Shown here piece after piece: positions 10,223 through 21,410 of a DNA stretch of 64,000 nucleotides; position 1 is the first letter of the stretch; every line of letters starts with the position of its first letter. Source of the DNA: Haliclona indistincta (taxonomy: Eukaryota > Porifera > Demospongiae > Haplosclerida > Chalinidae); the NCBI GenBank assembly GCA_964017065.1, contig OZ024791.1:8083471-8147470 (forward strand). Reading direction: 5' to 3'. Made by a program: the position numbers and the translations under genes. The notes beneath the pieces were generated by a model. That model was not told where the DNA came from, ran no database searches, and saw only the letters and a list, made by a program, of their open reading frames with translations.

Positions 10223-13200
10223 AATGGTGTAGATGATCCTTCCTGTGTGCAAAATGGTAGCATCTGTAAAACATTGACGTACGTTCTTGGTAAATTGTCA
10301 GAAATGACCTTTTATTCCGACACTTTTTTCACCGTAAACATCACTTGCAATCAAACTATTCAGAAAGGTTCTTCTTTCTGGTTTTCTCAAAATAAATTTC
10401 TGAGTGTGAGAATCATTGGGCAAAACAAAGTTTACATCACGTTAAATTCTTCTATGGCGATAACACATTATATTAACATCAACAACATCAACTGGGCATG
10501 GATAGGGTTAGTGTTCTTCTCAGGAGCAGAGCATACAACCTTAAGCATACTCCATGGTAGGCTCGATTCAGTCACCATGTTTGACTGTAAAATCATGACC
10601 GGCAATTGGGGATTTCCATCTGTACGAAACTTGGTCATCAACAATACTGAATTTGGGCAACTAGATGTATGCCCTACTCTGAATATTTCTAGCCCTTCAT
10701 GGAGTGTTCTCTTCTCAAATAATATCATTTCTAACTGCAGCACTGACAAATCAATATTGTTCTTCTATGTGGATAGAGTGGCTATCGTAAATTCTAACTT
10801 TACCGAACTGAAAGGTATGAAAAGTACACGATATATAAACACAACTAGAAATCAAAAAATGACATACTTCAAAAAGATTACAAACTTATTTCAGTTGGTA
10901 TAAATGGTGAGTTTACTCTTTCTATCAATAAATGTAATTTTATTGACAATAGTCAACTAATTCTTGTATCTGGGGAAGTGCTTAGTAAAACTGATTACAA
11001 ACCTTTGAGTGTACGAATCAATGTACATGAGACAGTTATAAGAAACAACATTGCTACTTCAGTACTTGTGGAATTGATGATCATTGGCTCCACAAATTAC
11101 TACTCACTGGCTGTTGTCCTGAAAGACATGTTGGTTGATGGTAACATTGCGACGAACACACAATGGGCTTATGCAGCACCGTTGGGTGATCTGGAGTTTT
11201 CAATATTTAGCCTTTTAATGGTAGATAAAGTTTTAGTTGAAAATTCACGGTTCTTGAATAATCAAGGAACTCCTCTTACTGTCAAATCAAATAAAGACAA
11301 ATTGGGTATGTCATTTAAAGGATACATTCGCTTCATAAACAACACAGGCGTGCTCGGTGGAGCTTGTGGGCTGTACAATGCTCATATGATGATTCGAACA
11401 AACACAAGCTCTGAAGTAATCTTTAGAGACAACATAGGTATGTATGGTGGTGCATTGTACTTGAACAATACAATAATATCAGAAACAACATGCAAATCGA
11501 AAGTAACATTCATCAACAACACTGCAACAATAATTGGCAACTCAGTGTACTTTGCTACGATACCACGAGGTGCTTTGCCTAGCTGCTCAGTTAGTGATAT
11601 CCATCTTGCGGACATTGCCTCTCCAACATTTAGCACGAAAAATGAAGGAGATGTCACCTTGTCACTGATTCCTGGCCAGAATATTTACATGAATGTTTCA
11701 GTGACAGATTATTTTGGCTCACCATCTTCTTGTACAGCAGACGTGTACATAATGTGTGACAATTGGCTCTTCATCTGCGTATATAAGCACATACGACTCA
11801 ATGGACCTGATCATGTAGTGTTAGCACAAAAAGAACTCACGGCTTACTCAGTCGTGGATACTAAACTGAGCGTATCTGCTCCCAAAATTTTGGAAAATAC
11901 TACCATTCATATGTTATTCATGTGTAGAAATGATATACAAACAGGAATAAGTATTGAATTAAACATCAGGACATGTCCACTTGGTTTTGTCTACAATATT
12001 AGTAGAGGTATTTGCAAGTGTGCTGATGTAACCACGAACGATGGCACTGTGATATGCTCAGAAATCCTCGGTGTCGCATGCATCACACGAGGCTACTGGT
12101 ACGGTCCGTTTGACTATGACAACACTACAACATACGTTTCTGCTCAATGCTCATATCCTGACTGTTCCTACTCTCACAAACCATGTCCTCCAAAAATGCT
12201 AAGTCTAGGATTTGCAGGTGACTACAAACTACTTGGCACTGATGCTGATGAGCAATGCTCAGTAGGAAGAGGTGGACTACTGTGTAAGAGTTGTGCAGAG
12301 GACTACCAGTACACCTTCCTGTCAGTGAGTTGTGTGGCTAGCAGAACATGTGAGTGGTGGCAGCCTTACCTTGTCCTGGTCATCACATTAGTGTTTCAAC
12401 TGATGATTGCAGTGGCTCTTATGATAGTTGTTAGGTTCAAAATAGCGACTGGGTCTGGTTTTCTGTATGGTCCAATGCTGTTTCTGGCAGTCATCAGTCA
12501 TCTACCTCTAGACACTGATCCTAACCTCTTCAACTTAAAAACATTCATATTGATCATCACAGCTGTACCACTACTCAATCCTGAGCCATTCGGACTCATT
12601 CCATGGTGCTTCTTCCATCCATTCAGCAAAATCTACAACTACTCCTTACGATACCTCGGCCCACTAATGGTGCTGTTAGTGATTGGTTTCACAACGCTTA
12701 AAGCTCGATGGTGCCCAAGAACACTTCTGAAATGGCAAAACTCTCGTCTACGAGCACTCTGCATTCTAATGCTGCTCTCATTTTGGTCACTGGCAGACAT
12801 TACAATGAACATCACTTTCAACATTCTCACATCAACCAGACTAATACACAACAATGACGTGGTGGTCTCAGTAGTGGCATTAGAACCACAAATGAAATAT
12901 TTCTCCTGGAAGCACATTCCGATAGTAATTCTAGCATTGCTGGTTCTACTAATAGTGATCGTTCCTTTACTAGTGGTACTGTTAATATCACCAGCACTAT
13001 CACGAGTGATTAACCTGACCAGGATCAAACCCTTCCTAGATGAGTTCCAGTCTTGCTACAGGGACAGCTGTCGCTGGTACTCAATTGTATACTTCATTGC
13101 ATGGATTGGATATGTATCAATGCAAAGCCAAGCACTGTCAATGACTTATTTACAAACACTATTCATGATTCTGTTAAGTACTCAGTGTGTGATCCGTCCA

Positions 13201-13551
13201 TATCAGAGCACAGTACTGAACATCATAGACACCCTTATTCTAGTTGATATTAACTTTCTTCTAGCTCTTATGCAATCCAAGGCAGAGCTGACAACACTTG
13301 TGTTAATTCATATATTTGTGCTCATTCCAGTACTGGGTATTGGTGCTTGGTTTGTGGGTGTGGCTTTTGTTAAATGTGGTGTGTGTAAATACATACGACG
13401 TGTACTGGTCAAAAGAAGACAGCAACCATTAGCTGAGCTACGCTATGAGGAGCGACTACCATCACCACCTAAAGTACCAGTACATGAGGTGGATCTCTAT
13501 GAAAGCAACAACGAACGAGAACCCCTCATTGGAATTGTTGATGATGACTAA
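10057..13551 (+). CDS. Large beta-helix ectodomain / multipass membrane protein
   Basis: Three exons (10057-10084, 10158-10814, 10895-13551) join in frame to 1113 codons. The apparent break near 10900 is an 80-bp intron with a GTATGA donor and a TTTCAG acceptor. The N-terminal ~30 residues match the tetraspanin N-terminus and look cytosolic. Next come ~600 residues with many N-glycosylation sites and FxNNTxxxGGA-type repeats like those of polymorphic outer-membrane/pectate-lyase beta-helix proteins. A Cys-rich zone (12000-12350) follows, then about eight hydrophobic spans and a charged tail. The architecture is probably a large ectodomain joined to a multipass anchor, known from invertebrate predictions but without assigned function. 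No standard signal peptide is visible. Confidence 0.8.
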
Positions 13552-14215
13552 TGTCATTAATTTTAATAATTATTATTATACTATTCTTATTGTTTCTGCA
13601 ATTTTTTGTACAATGCATGTTTTGTTTATGTACTTTATGTATTTGAATCTCACTTTTCCCTACATGTAATTGCTGCAATACGGCTATTTTTGAATCAATC
13701 TCAAGAGGAACACAAACTGCATGGTCTGATTGCTTTAGCATGCAATGCCATACGATTTAAGTGAATAGCTTCAGTCTCATGCAAAGCCTGTGTTGCACGC
13801 ATGATTCGATTGATAGTGAGTGAGGTTAATTTAGTTTTTTTTAGCAGCAAAAAATAGTCAATACAGGTTAGTGAGGGTACTAAGAAGCAAAAAAAAAAAA
13901 AAAAACTTTAATAGTTTAAAGTGAAAGGGAGAAAATTAAACAACTGTCAATGACAGACTCTTCCCTCATGCAGTGAGGGTAAGGTCTACGAGGCTATGTC
14001 TACGATGGAGTTTAGATGGTTTGTACTTCTTGAAGAGGGTCGAGAACCACGCAGGCACGTGGTGGTTGAACGGAGCAGAGAGAAAGTTAATTTGCATCTA
14101 ATATTAAAGTCTGATGATCGAGTGATAGGGCTGGCTGTTTGTTTTCCAGCTATTATTGAGGATATCCGTTTGAAATTTAATTTAGTTGCGCCCACGCGTA
14201 CAACTGCAATCCAAA
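13552..14215 (+). other. Intergenic region between beta-helix gene and tetraspanin gene 2
   Basis: This is the same sequence as 149-813, with a 17-A run and the same 83-codon upstream open frame (13996-14247) overlapping the tetraspanin start. No other gene is seen. Confidence 0.5.
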
Positions 14216-16716
14216 ATGCAGGACAACTCAAAAAAAGAAAAAGGTGAGCCAGAGGCTAACTAAGACGAAGGCTTCGTGTTATTCGTAATTTATCTCTTAC
14301 AAGACTTTGAACAAAGCAACACTGTTCGTGGACGTTTCTGTATACCGTGTCGAGACGATGGAATATTTCGACCCGATCCAGAGTACACAGTTTATGGTTC
14401 CATAATTCCACACGCTGTGTCGGTATGCCCACTATTGGTACGAAATATAGACTATTGCAGTAATTCGTTTTATACATATGCAGCTACTTGGTTTGGTATT
14501 AATCATAGTTGGTCCATGGGCACTGGTAAGCCTGCAATAGTATTCCTCAATGCAACTTTCATTTGCAGTGTCATAGGCTCAGTGCAGTGTTTTCTTACCG
14601 GTTACAACTCAAGCAAGCGTCTCTGTGATCATAATATCAGTCTTGATCACCATCATGGGTTTGCTCATGATCGCTGTTGCTATTGGGGTTGTACTTGTTG
14701 TGAAATATGAGAGAGCATCAGTTTCAAAGCATCAGTTTCGCTCAATACTGTTAATGGTACAGGATAATCATTGGTTAATTGTTCACTGAATAAATGCATT
14801 TTATCTAGCCTGGGATTTTCATAATTAGTCTTGCTGTGATATCTATTGCTCTTGGTGTAGCAGCAGGAGCTCTTATACCCACTGTGAGTGACTTGGATAT
14901 AGTATGCTAATTATAGCAACTGAATTTGTATTGTAGTTGTCTGATATCATTCGAACTAGTGCAAACAGTTCATTGTTCAGCATCCATGAGTCTCCAGCAG
15001 TCAGAGATGCTTGGAATGCTGCTCAAGGCAACGTGAGTTATAAGTATAGTCATTAATAATTTGGTGAGGTTTGTGGAGGTATTACTGAATGATGTACTTA
15101 AATACACATTACAATCATAATAAATTCTTCTATAGCTTCGTTGCTGTGGAGTAGTGAGCGTCAGTGATTATGAACTAGTTTTTGGTAATTTATCTGTGCC
15201 TGTCTCTTGCTGTAACATGATCAATGAGACCACATGCTCAGCAGATATCAGTGTCATCAATGTCACTGGTGATGTGGCAGTATATTATGAGGTATGTGAG
15301 TCATAAAACATTTCTCTCATACACTCGAGTCATATTCAATGTATAGGGTTGTGTTCCTCAGTTAGAGTCATTATTTAGGTATATTCTCAGTGTTGTTGCT
15401 GGAGCTAGCATCACTGTAGGTCTATTACAGGTTAGTAAAAAAGTATAGTTTACTTAAAAATTGACTTGTTTTAGATCATTGGAGAAATGTTTACAATTTC
15501 TTCTGTTGGTATGTGGGTGTAAAAAAATTAAAATCTTGCTTTAAGGACATTATCACTGCAGTGTGGAAAGTACATGATAACTATGTAGCTAAATTTTTCG
15601 CAGAAGCCTACAGATATTTCCAAATAACTGCTGGATTAATTTTGGTGAGTTTCTTGTAAAATTATTCTGTTGCTATAATCTATTCCACCATACTATATAG
15701 GCATGCGGTGTTGCCTTCATTGTTGTTGCAATTTGGGTGTTGGTAAGATAAATTTAATCTTATAAATACACACAATTTTCATGCAGGTGCAAAATTCATC
15801 ATTTTACCACTCCATCACTGCTCAAACAAATGGCCCGGCTACAGTTATAGCGTTGTCAGTTCTACTTATTATTGTGGGTGTGGTCATGACTGCTACCAGT
15901 ATTTGTCAGCTGGTAGCAGGACTAAGGGGGCTATTTCATTATGACTTCAATTTTATCAAATTCATCATTGAAATAGTTCGTATAACTATATTAAGTAACA
16001 AATAGCTATTCATAATTATCTGTTATGCATGGCAGGTAGTCGTTGGTTTGAATATCCTGCTAATCCTTCTAGTGATTGCTGTTGGTATTGCAGCTGTTGT
16101 TTTGAGTGGAACTGTAAGCCAGGCGGTGTTGTAAGAGAGTTATTTTTTACTGCATGTTTGCAGACCATCGACTTTGGTAGCACATTGAGTGATTACTCTA
16201 ATGATCAGAGTGTCCAGGAAGCTTGGAATGCTGTGCAGGAAAATGTGAGCTAAAGGAACTAATGCTGATTGTCTCATTACAGCTCACATGTTGTAGTTGG
16301 AATGCTGTGGAGCAGTTAACTTCACTGATTACAGAGCAATATTTAACAACAGTTTCTCAGTACCAGTGTCTTGTTGTAACTCCAGCCATTCACTGGCTAG
16401 TAATTGCTCAGAGATTGGTCAACACATCACCAACCAAACTGATCTAATATACTCTCAAGTCAGTCTTCTTCTAACCATGCTCTGAGTTATATATACTCCA
16501 TCTCTATAGGGCTGTGTGTCTCAGTTGGAGCCTTTCTTCATGAATATTTTCAGTGTTATTGGTAGTGTCAGCATCACTATTGGGAGCCTACAGGTAATTG
16601 CCTATTTAACTACATTGTAACTACAGTCTGCATTTTCTTCTCAGCTCACAGCAGCAGTGGTGTGGCTAACGGTGTATGTTTGGATAAGTGTTGCAAGCTG
16701 TGTATGCAGACCATAG
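14216..16716 (+). CDS. Double tetraspanin gene 2
   Basis: It has the same exon plan as gene 1, without the insertion. ATG is at 14216, and the first exon encodes MQDNSKKEK. The first module carries RCCG and SCC in its large loop. The linker uses acceptor CACTGCAG near 15560 and stays in frame into the second module. That module has ECCG after acceptor TTGTAG, then SCC and GC. Gene 1 ends with a longer tail, but here two extra bases near 16700 (TGTGTATGCAG against TGTATGCAG) shift the frame, giving an earlier stop at 16714-16716. Four plus four hydrophobic spans are predicted. It looks intact and is probably a plasma-membrane organiser; the partner is unknown. Confidence 0.82.
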
Positions 16717-16722
16717 AGGATA

Positions 16723-17111
16723 CAAGAAAATTAAAAAGATTTCTATCGAAATCAAAAGGATGTAGGGTTGTGAAATCTACCACTGGTCCACAATGTAAAC
16801 TAACAAGGAACAAGCATGGAATGGTAACACGATTGACTTGCTAACAGACCATAGATCCCTACATCAGTGGCTGCTGTGGTTGGTTATAGCTAGTTCAGCT
16901 TAGCTTGTTGACTGACACCTGACGTGCATTCAGCTTGTGACAAAATATTGATCTTATGTACAGCCACTGATGTAGGGATCTATGGTCTGTTAGCAAGTCA
17001 ATCGTGTTACCATTCCATGCTTGTTCCTTGTTAGTTTACATTGTGGACCAGTGGTAGATTTCACAACCCTACATCCTTTTGATTTCGATAGAAATCTTTT
17101 TAATTTTCTTG
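16723..17111. repeat. Perfect 151-bp inverted repeat with 87-bp spacer
   Basis: The left arm 16723-16873 and right arm 16961-17111 appear perfectly complementary over 151 bases, with 16874-16960 between them. The left arm starts seven bases after the stop of tetraspanin gene 2. Transcription past that stop would yield a long RNA hairpin. It could be a foldback element or a local inverted duplication. Confidence 0.92.
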
Positions 17112-17694
17112 TTTGTGTCCTTTTTTTCTTTTTCAGCGAAGTGCAGTTCAATATCATGCACGTACTGAGCTGTCATTGTTTCCACCATTGGTTTAGTTTT
17201 CCTGTTGTTGGTGGCTTTTCTTTGTTATTAAGAATTTTAAACTTGTAGCTAATAATAATTGTTATGCAGTACATATCAGCTCGCCTACACATGCATGCAG
17301 TGGATACGAGCACCGCCCACAATTGTTTGTAGACATGTACGGCGGTTGTAATTATCTGGCAAGCGCAGAATGGTGATCCTATACGAGCTTACCGTTCTTC
17401 GAAGACTCCAGACAAATACATGTATGTGTTCTCCGTGATCCATAAGGCGCGCGGCGATACTCAAGCTAGTGCTTGGTCACGTGCGCTAACCACTGCTTGG
17501 TCACGTGCGTATTGCGCAATAACATCAATGGCGTCTAACACTTAGCTGACAATGGATCACGATCGAGAAATCGCGGAATTTATATCGACGTTTCGCTAAA
17601 AACTAAGTTCAAAAGGCACCTGCCAGGAGAATTTCACGACTGTTCGTGGGTGTTTTGGTCTCGGCATTGCTCGCGTAAAGGCGCTAGGCGCGCT

Positions 17695-17726
17695 GAAGAA
17701 AGAAAGAAAGAAAGAAAGAAAGAAGA
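17695..17726 (+). repeat. (GAAA)n microsatellite
   Basis: About seven GAAA units lie within the insertion between tetraspanin genes 2 and 3. Confidence 0.85.
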
Positions 17727-17992
17727 AAACGAAGATGACGAAACACGATTTTCACCGTTTTCAGGTTCGTCACTTTAGTAACAACTTCGAGCAATCTCCT
17801 TGCTACTGTAGGATGGGGCAACGCCAGAGAGCATATTTAAGTGTCTTTTGACGTATACAATTCATGACCAGGCGAAATATCAGCGTTTGAACGCTAATAC
17901 ATTGTATGTAGCCGCCATCTTGTTTTCTCGTTCAACCCTACATAGGGAGACACTACCGTGTCTCCCTAACACTACCGTGTCTCCCTAATATG

Positions 17993-18355
17993 AGTGATTG
18001 ATAACTACAGTACATTATTAACATCAGTAGTTAGCACTCATCTCTCGAAATTCACAAACAGAGGGAGTTTAGTCTAGGGCTGGGCGGGACTAATCCATCT
18101 GTCTACTGTACTTCCTTTCTGTATGCTGCTGTAAAGTCTAATAAAAATGACAACTAACTAATAATTCAAGTAGTCTATACGTGTGTCAACATGCAGGACA
18201 ATTCACGTGAAGAAAAAGGTAAAATAGAGAACCCTGGTAGTTATAAAGCTACCCCTTGCTAGCATAATGGTAGTCTTTTTTAATTCCTTAGACTTTGAAA
18301 GGAAATTTACTATTCGCGGACGCATCGAGTCTGAGTTCTCTGAATCCCTGAGCGA
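17993..18355 (+). repeat. Shared promoter/5'-exon block, second copy
   Basis: This is nearly identical to 9862-10222. Here it leads into tetraspanin gene 3 instead of the beta-helix gene. Exon 1 encodes MQDNSREEK, and exon 2 begins with the same FERKFTIRGRI residues. Confidence 0.85.
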
Positions 18356-20720
18356 GGTCGGTTTCCGTGCGCTCATCACGTCGCATCGAGTAGTGACAAT
18401 TTCTATCTTGCCACATGCCGTGTTGGTAATTCCTGTACTTAACTGTGTTTCATGGATTTTTTTGTCTTTGTACAATTTCAGCTGCTTTGTTTTGTATTGA
18501 TAGTAGTTGGTCTATGGGCACTGGTGAGTATAAATGTATTCCTGCTACTAAATACTTTCGAATTGTTATTTCTAGGCTCAGTGCAGTGTGTTCTTAACGG
18601 TTACAACTCAAGCAAGCATGTCTGTGATCATAATATCAGTCTTGATCACTGTCGTTGGTTTGGTCATGATCGCTGTTGGTATTGGGTTTGTACTTGTTGT
18701 GAAATACGAGAGAGCATCAATTTCAAAGCATCAGTTTCGCTCAATACTGTTAATGGTGAGCATAATAGATGAACAAAATTAATTATAACTAATAATGCTG
18801 ATAAAAGTGTACTTAATAATGTTCACTCGGCTGTGCTCACTTATTATTTTTTAGCCGGTGATTCTCATAATTAGTCTTGCTGTGATATCTATTGGTCTTG
18901 GTGTTACAGCAGGAGCTCTTATACCCACTGTGAGTGATGCTGCATGCCATTCTTTCCTAATAACTGTATGTAGTTATCTGATTCCATTCGAACAAGTACA
19001 AATAGCTCATTATTCCGCATCCATGATTCTCCAGCAGTCAGAGATGCTTGGAACACTGCTCAAAAAACTGCAAGTTATAACCAATTTGTGTATGCATAAC
19101 AAATTCTTCTATAGCTTCGTTGTTGTGGAGCCATGAACTTCAGTGATTATGAACAAGTTTTTGGTAACTTGTCAGTACCTGCCTCTTGCTGTAACATGGT
19201 TAACTCACTGGACAATGAGACCATGAACACATGTCAAGACATAGTCATGAACGTCACAAATAGTGTGGCTCGCAATGCAATATACTCTGAGGTACGTGCA
19301 AGTTGCCTATAATTATAATACAAATATCATAGTATGGTGCTTCACTATGATCGGTGATTCAGGCAATTTTTCTCTCATGTATAGGGCTGTGTTCCTCAGT
19401 TAGAGTCATTATTTAGGTATATTCTCAGTGTTGTTGCTGGAGCTAGCATCACTGTAGGACTGCTACAGGTTACATAACTACACACATGCAGCATTGAAAA
19501 TGACTGATTTTTATTGTTATTTCATTATAGATCATTGGAGAAGTAGTTGCTATTTTCTGCAGTAAGCAAATGACTTTATATAGTTAATGTTTTAATGAGT
19601 TTGTCACTGAGCAGCATGCGATCGCGATGCTTTTGCTAGTTCTGATTTACATCACAAAGGCCCATTGAGATCTCAATTGACTGCTGCACTGGTTTTGGTG
19701 AGTTACAACACAAGGACTTCACATTATATTGTCACTTCAGATATTTAGTGTTGTCTTCTTAGCAGTTGCAATCTGGGCTTTGGTAAGTGTAATTTGTGCT
19801 AGCGTTTCTATACTGCAAATTTTCCAAGGTGGAAAATTCATCACTATTTTACTACACCATCACTGCCCGAGCAAATGATACAGTATTAGTGTTGTCAGTT
19901 CTACTCATTATTGCGGGCTTGATCATGACTGCTACCAGTATTTGTCAGCTGACGACTGGAATGTGGAATGATTTTAAAATGATAGAGAATTTCTACATTG
20001 AAATTGTGCGTTATATGCAATGAGTGTATAAATTTTTGAACTTGACGATTATGACAGGGTGTCTTTATTGTGAGCATCCTGCTAATCCTTCTAGTAATTG
20101 CTGTTGGTATTGCAGCTGCTGTTATCAGCAGAACTGTAAGCTTGAACAGTATGTTAATTGTTGACTGGATGATTGTTCTATTATTGCAGACCATGGACTT
20201 TAGTAGCACATTGAGTGACTACTCTAATGATCAGAGTGTCCAGGAAGCTTGGAATGCTGTGCAGGAAAATGTGAGCTAAAGGAACTAATGCTGATTGTCT
20301 CATTACAGCTCACATGTTGTAGTTGGAATGCTGTGGAGCAGTTGATTTCACTGATTACAGAACAATATTTAACAACTTCTCAGTACCAGTGTCTTGCTGT
20401 AACTCCAGCCATCCACTGGCTAGTAATTGCTCAGAGATTGGTCAAAACATCATCAGCCAAACTGATCTAATATACTCTCAAGTCAGTATATTCTTGCTAA
20501 CCATGCTTTGTTTCATGGGTTTGTTATAGGGCTGTGTGTCTCAGTTACAGTCTTTCTTTATGAATATTTTCGGTGTTGTTAGTAGTTACATCATCAGTAT
20601 TGGGATCCTACAGGTATTGTTAATGAAAAACATTGTCTCAACAATAATTAATTTTGTTTTGTTTCCTAGTTTACTACAGTTGTTGGGTGGCTATTCCTTT
20701 TTGTTTGGAAAATGTATTGA
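18191..20720 (+). CDS. Double tetraspanin gene 3
   Basis: ATG is at 18191 and TGA at 20718-20720. The exon order matches genes 1 and 2. Module A has spans around VGLWAL and GLVMIAVGIG, a third span, a loop with RCCG, SCC and GC, and a fourth span. A phase-1 junction joins a ~25-residue linker to module B, which has AIWAL, ICQL, ECCG, SCC and GC and ends with a TM4 and a very short tail. The intron after the QK-T codons starts with GCAAGT (19070), a GC-AG donor. This copy is the most diverged from the other two, yet it keeps the two-module frame, which argues for selection on the fusion. Confidence 0.83.
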
Positions 20721-21410
20721 AAACTCATATTTATTTTGAAGAGAACTATGACTATGACAGATCATTCTATTCAATAATAGGCAGAGTACTCATTTCTTAG
20801 GCTCAAATTAACGTCACATTTTGGAGAGATCCATCCATACAATGGGTTAGACGATCATCCATATGCGCTGCAAGAATAAGTTAATGTCGTGGAGCACTGA
20901 GTATAATGCAATATTTATTACTCATGACTCCATCCATTCACTGCATGGCTAGTTAAATTCAATGATCTGAAGTCAGGTAGTGCCCTTCCTATTATAATAG
21001 TGCTGAGTATAGTGAGGTTGTGAGTCTCAGTTGGAGTTTTTCTTCATCATATAGTGTCGCTGGTTATACTGGTGGGAGCCTACAGGTATTGACTTGATAA
21101 TAGTGCTTCTTCCATTCAGTATAGCCGTATACAATGCATTTTGTGCAGCTTATAATGATCCATTGGGCAATGGACTTTTGCAACATCATTGCAGCTCAGA
21201 GATTGCTCAACAGCTCTTCTCTCAGTGCGTGCTGTTGTGGATGACTGACTGTCTCGTTGTGGTTTCTCTGTTTTGACTGACAACCGCTAATAATAGTATT
21301 CATAGTTCAATGTACATTGTGTAAACATTGTGAACGAGAGCTTGTCACTTCCCGTAGTAATACCTGAGTAGTACTATACTGTACTAGGGCACTCGTCTCT
21401 CAGACTCAAA
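20721..21410 (+). other. Intergenic region with tetraspanin remnant
   Basis: This lies between tetraspanin gene 3 and the first nucleoredoxin gene. Apart from the relic at 21004-21235 it holds no supported gene. Short open frames here look random. Confidence 0.5.
21004..21235 (+). pseudogene. Decayed tetraspanin exons (fourth copy relic)
   Basis: 21004-21086 resembles the tetraspanin exon that starts GCVSQLESFF and ends before TM4, with deletions. 21190-21235 resembles the exon encoding CSEIGQ...SQ. The order is scrambled and frames are broken, so it is a relic and not a gene. Confidence 0.45.

Larger units (their letters stand above)
13404..16720 (+). repeat. Segmental duplication, copy B
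   Basis: This is the second copy of the block at 1-2274 plus 8800-9862, without the retrotransposon. It shows the uninterrupted intron at about 15655-15700. Homology to copy A ends in the last tetraspanin exon at about 16720, where a ~1.3-kb insertion begins. Confidence 0.9.
16721..17992 (+). other. Insertion between tetraspanin gene 2 and the shared 5' block
   Basis: In unit 1 the last tetraspanin exon runs directly into the shared block. Here about 1.27 kb intervenes. It contains the inverted repeat at 16723-17111, a candidate acceptor followed by a 20-codon open frame ending at TAG (about 17137-17197), a doubled TGCTTGGTCACGTGCG motif near 17470-17511, a GAAA microsatellite and a doubled CACTACCGTGTCTCCCTAA near 17949-17989. 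No transposase was recognised. Confidence 0.6.

Noticed and set aside
10895..10980. Apparent frameshift splitting the beta-helix gene
   Set aside because: An 80-bp intron (10815-10894) with good donor and acceptor restores the frame, so the gene is not broken there.
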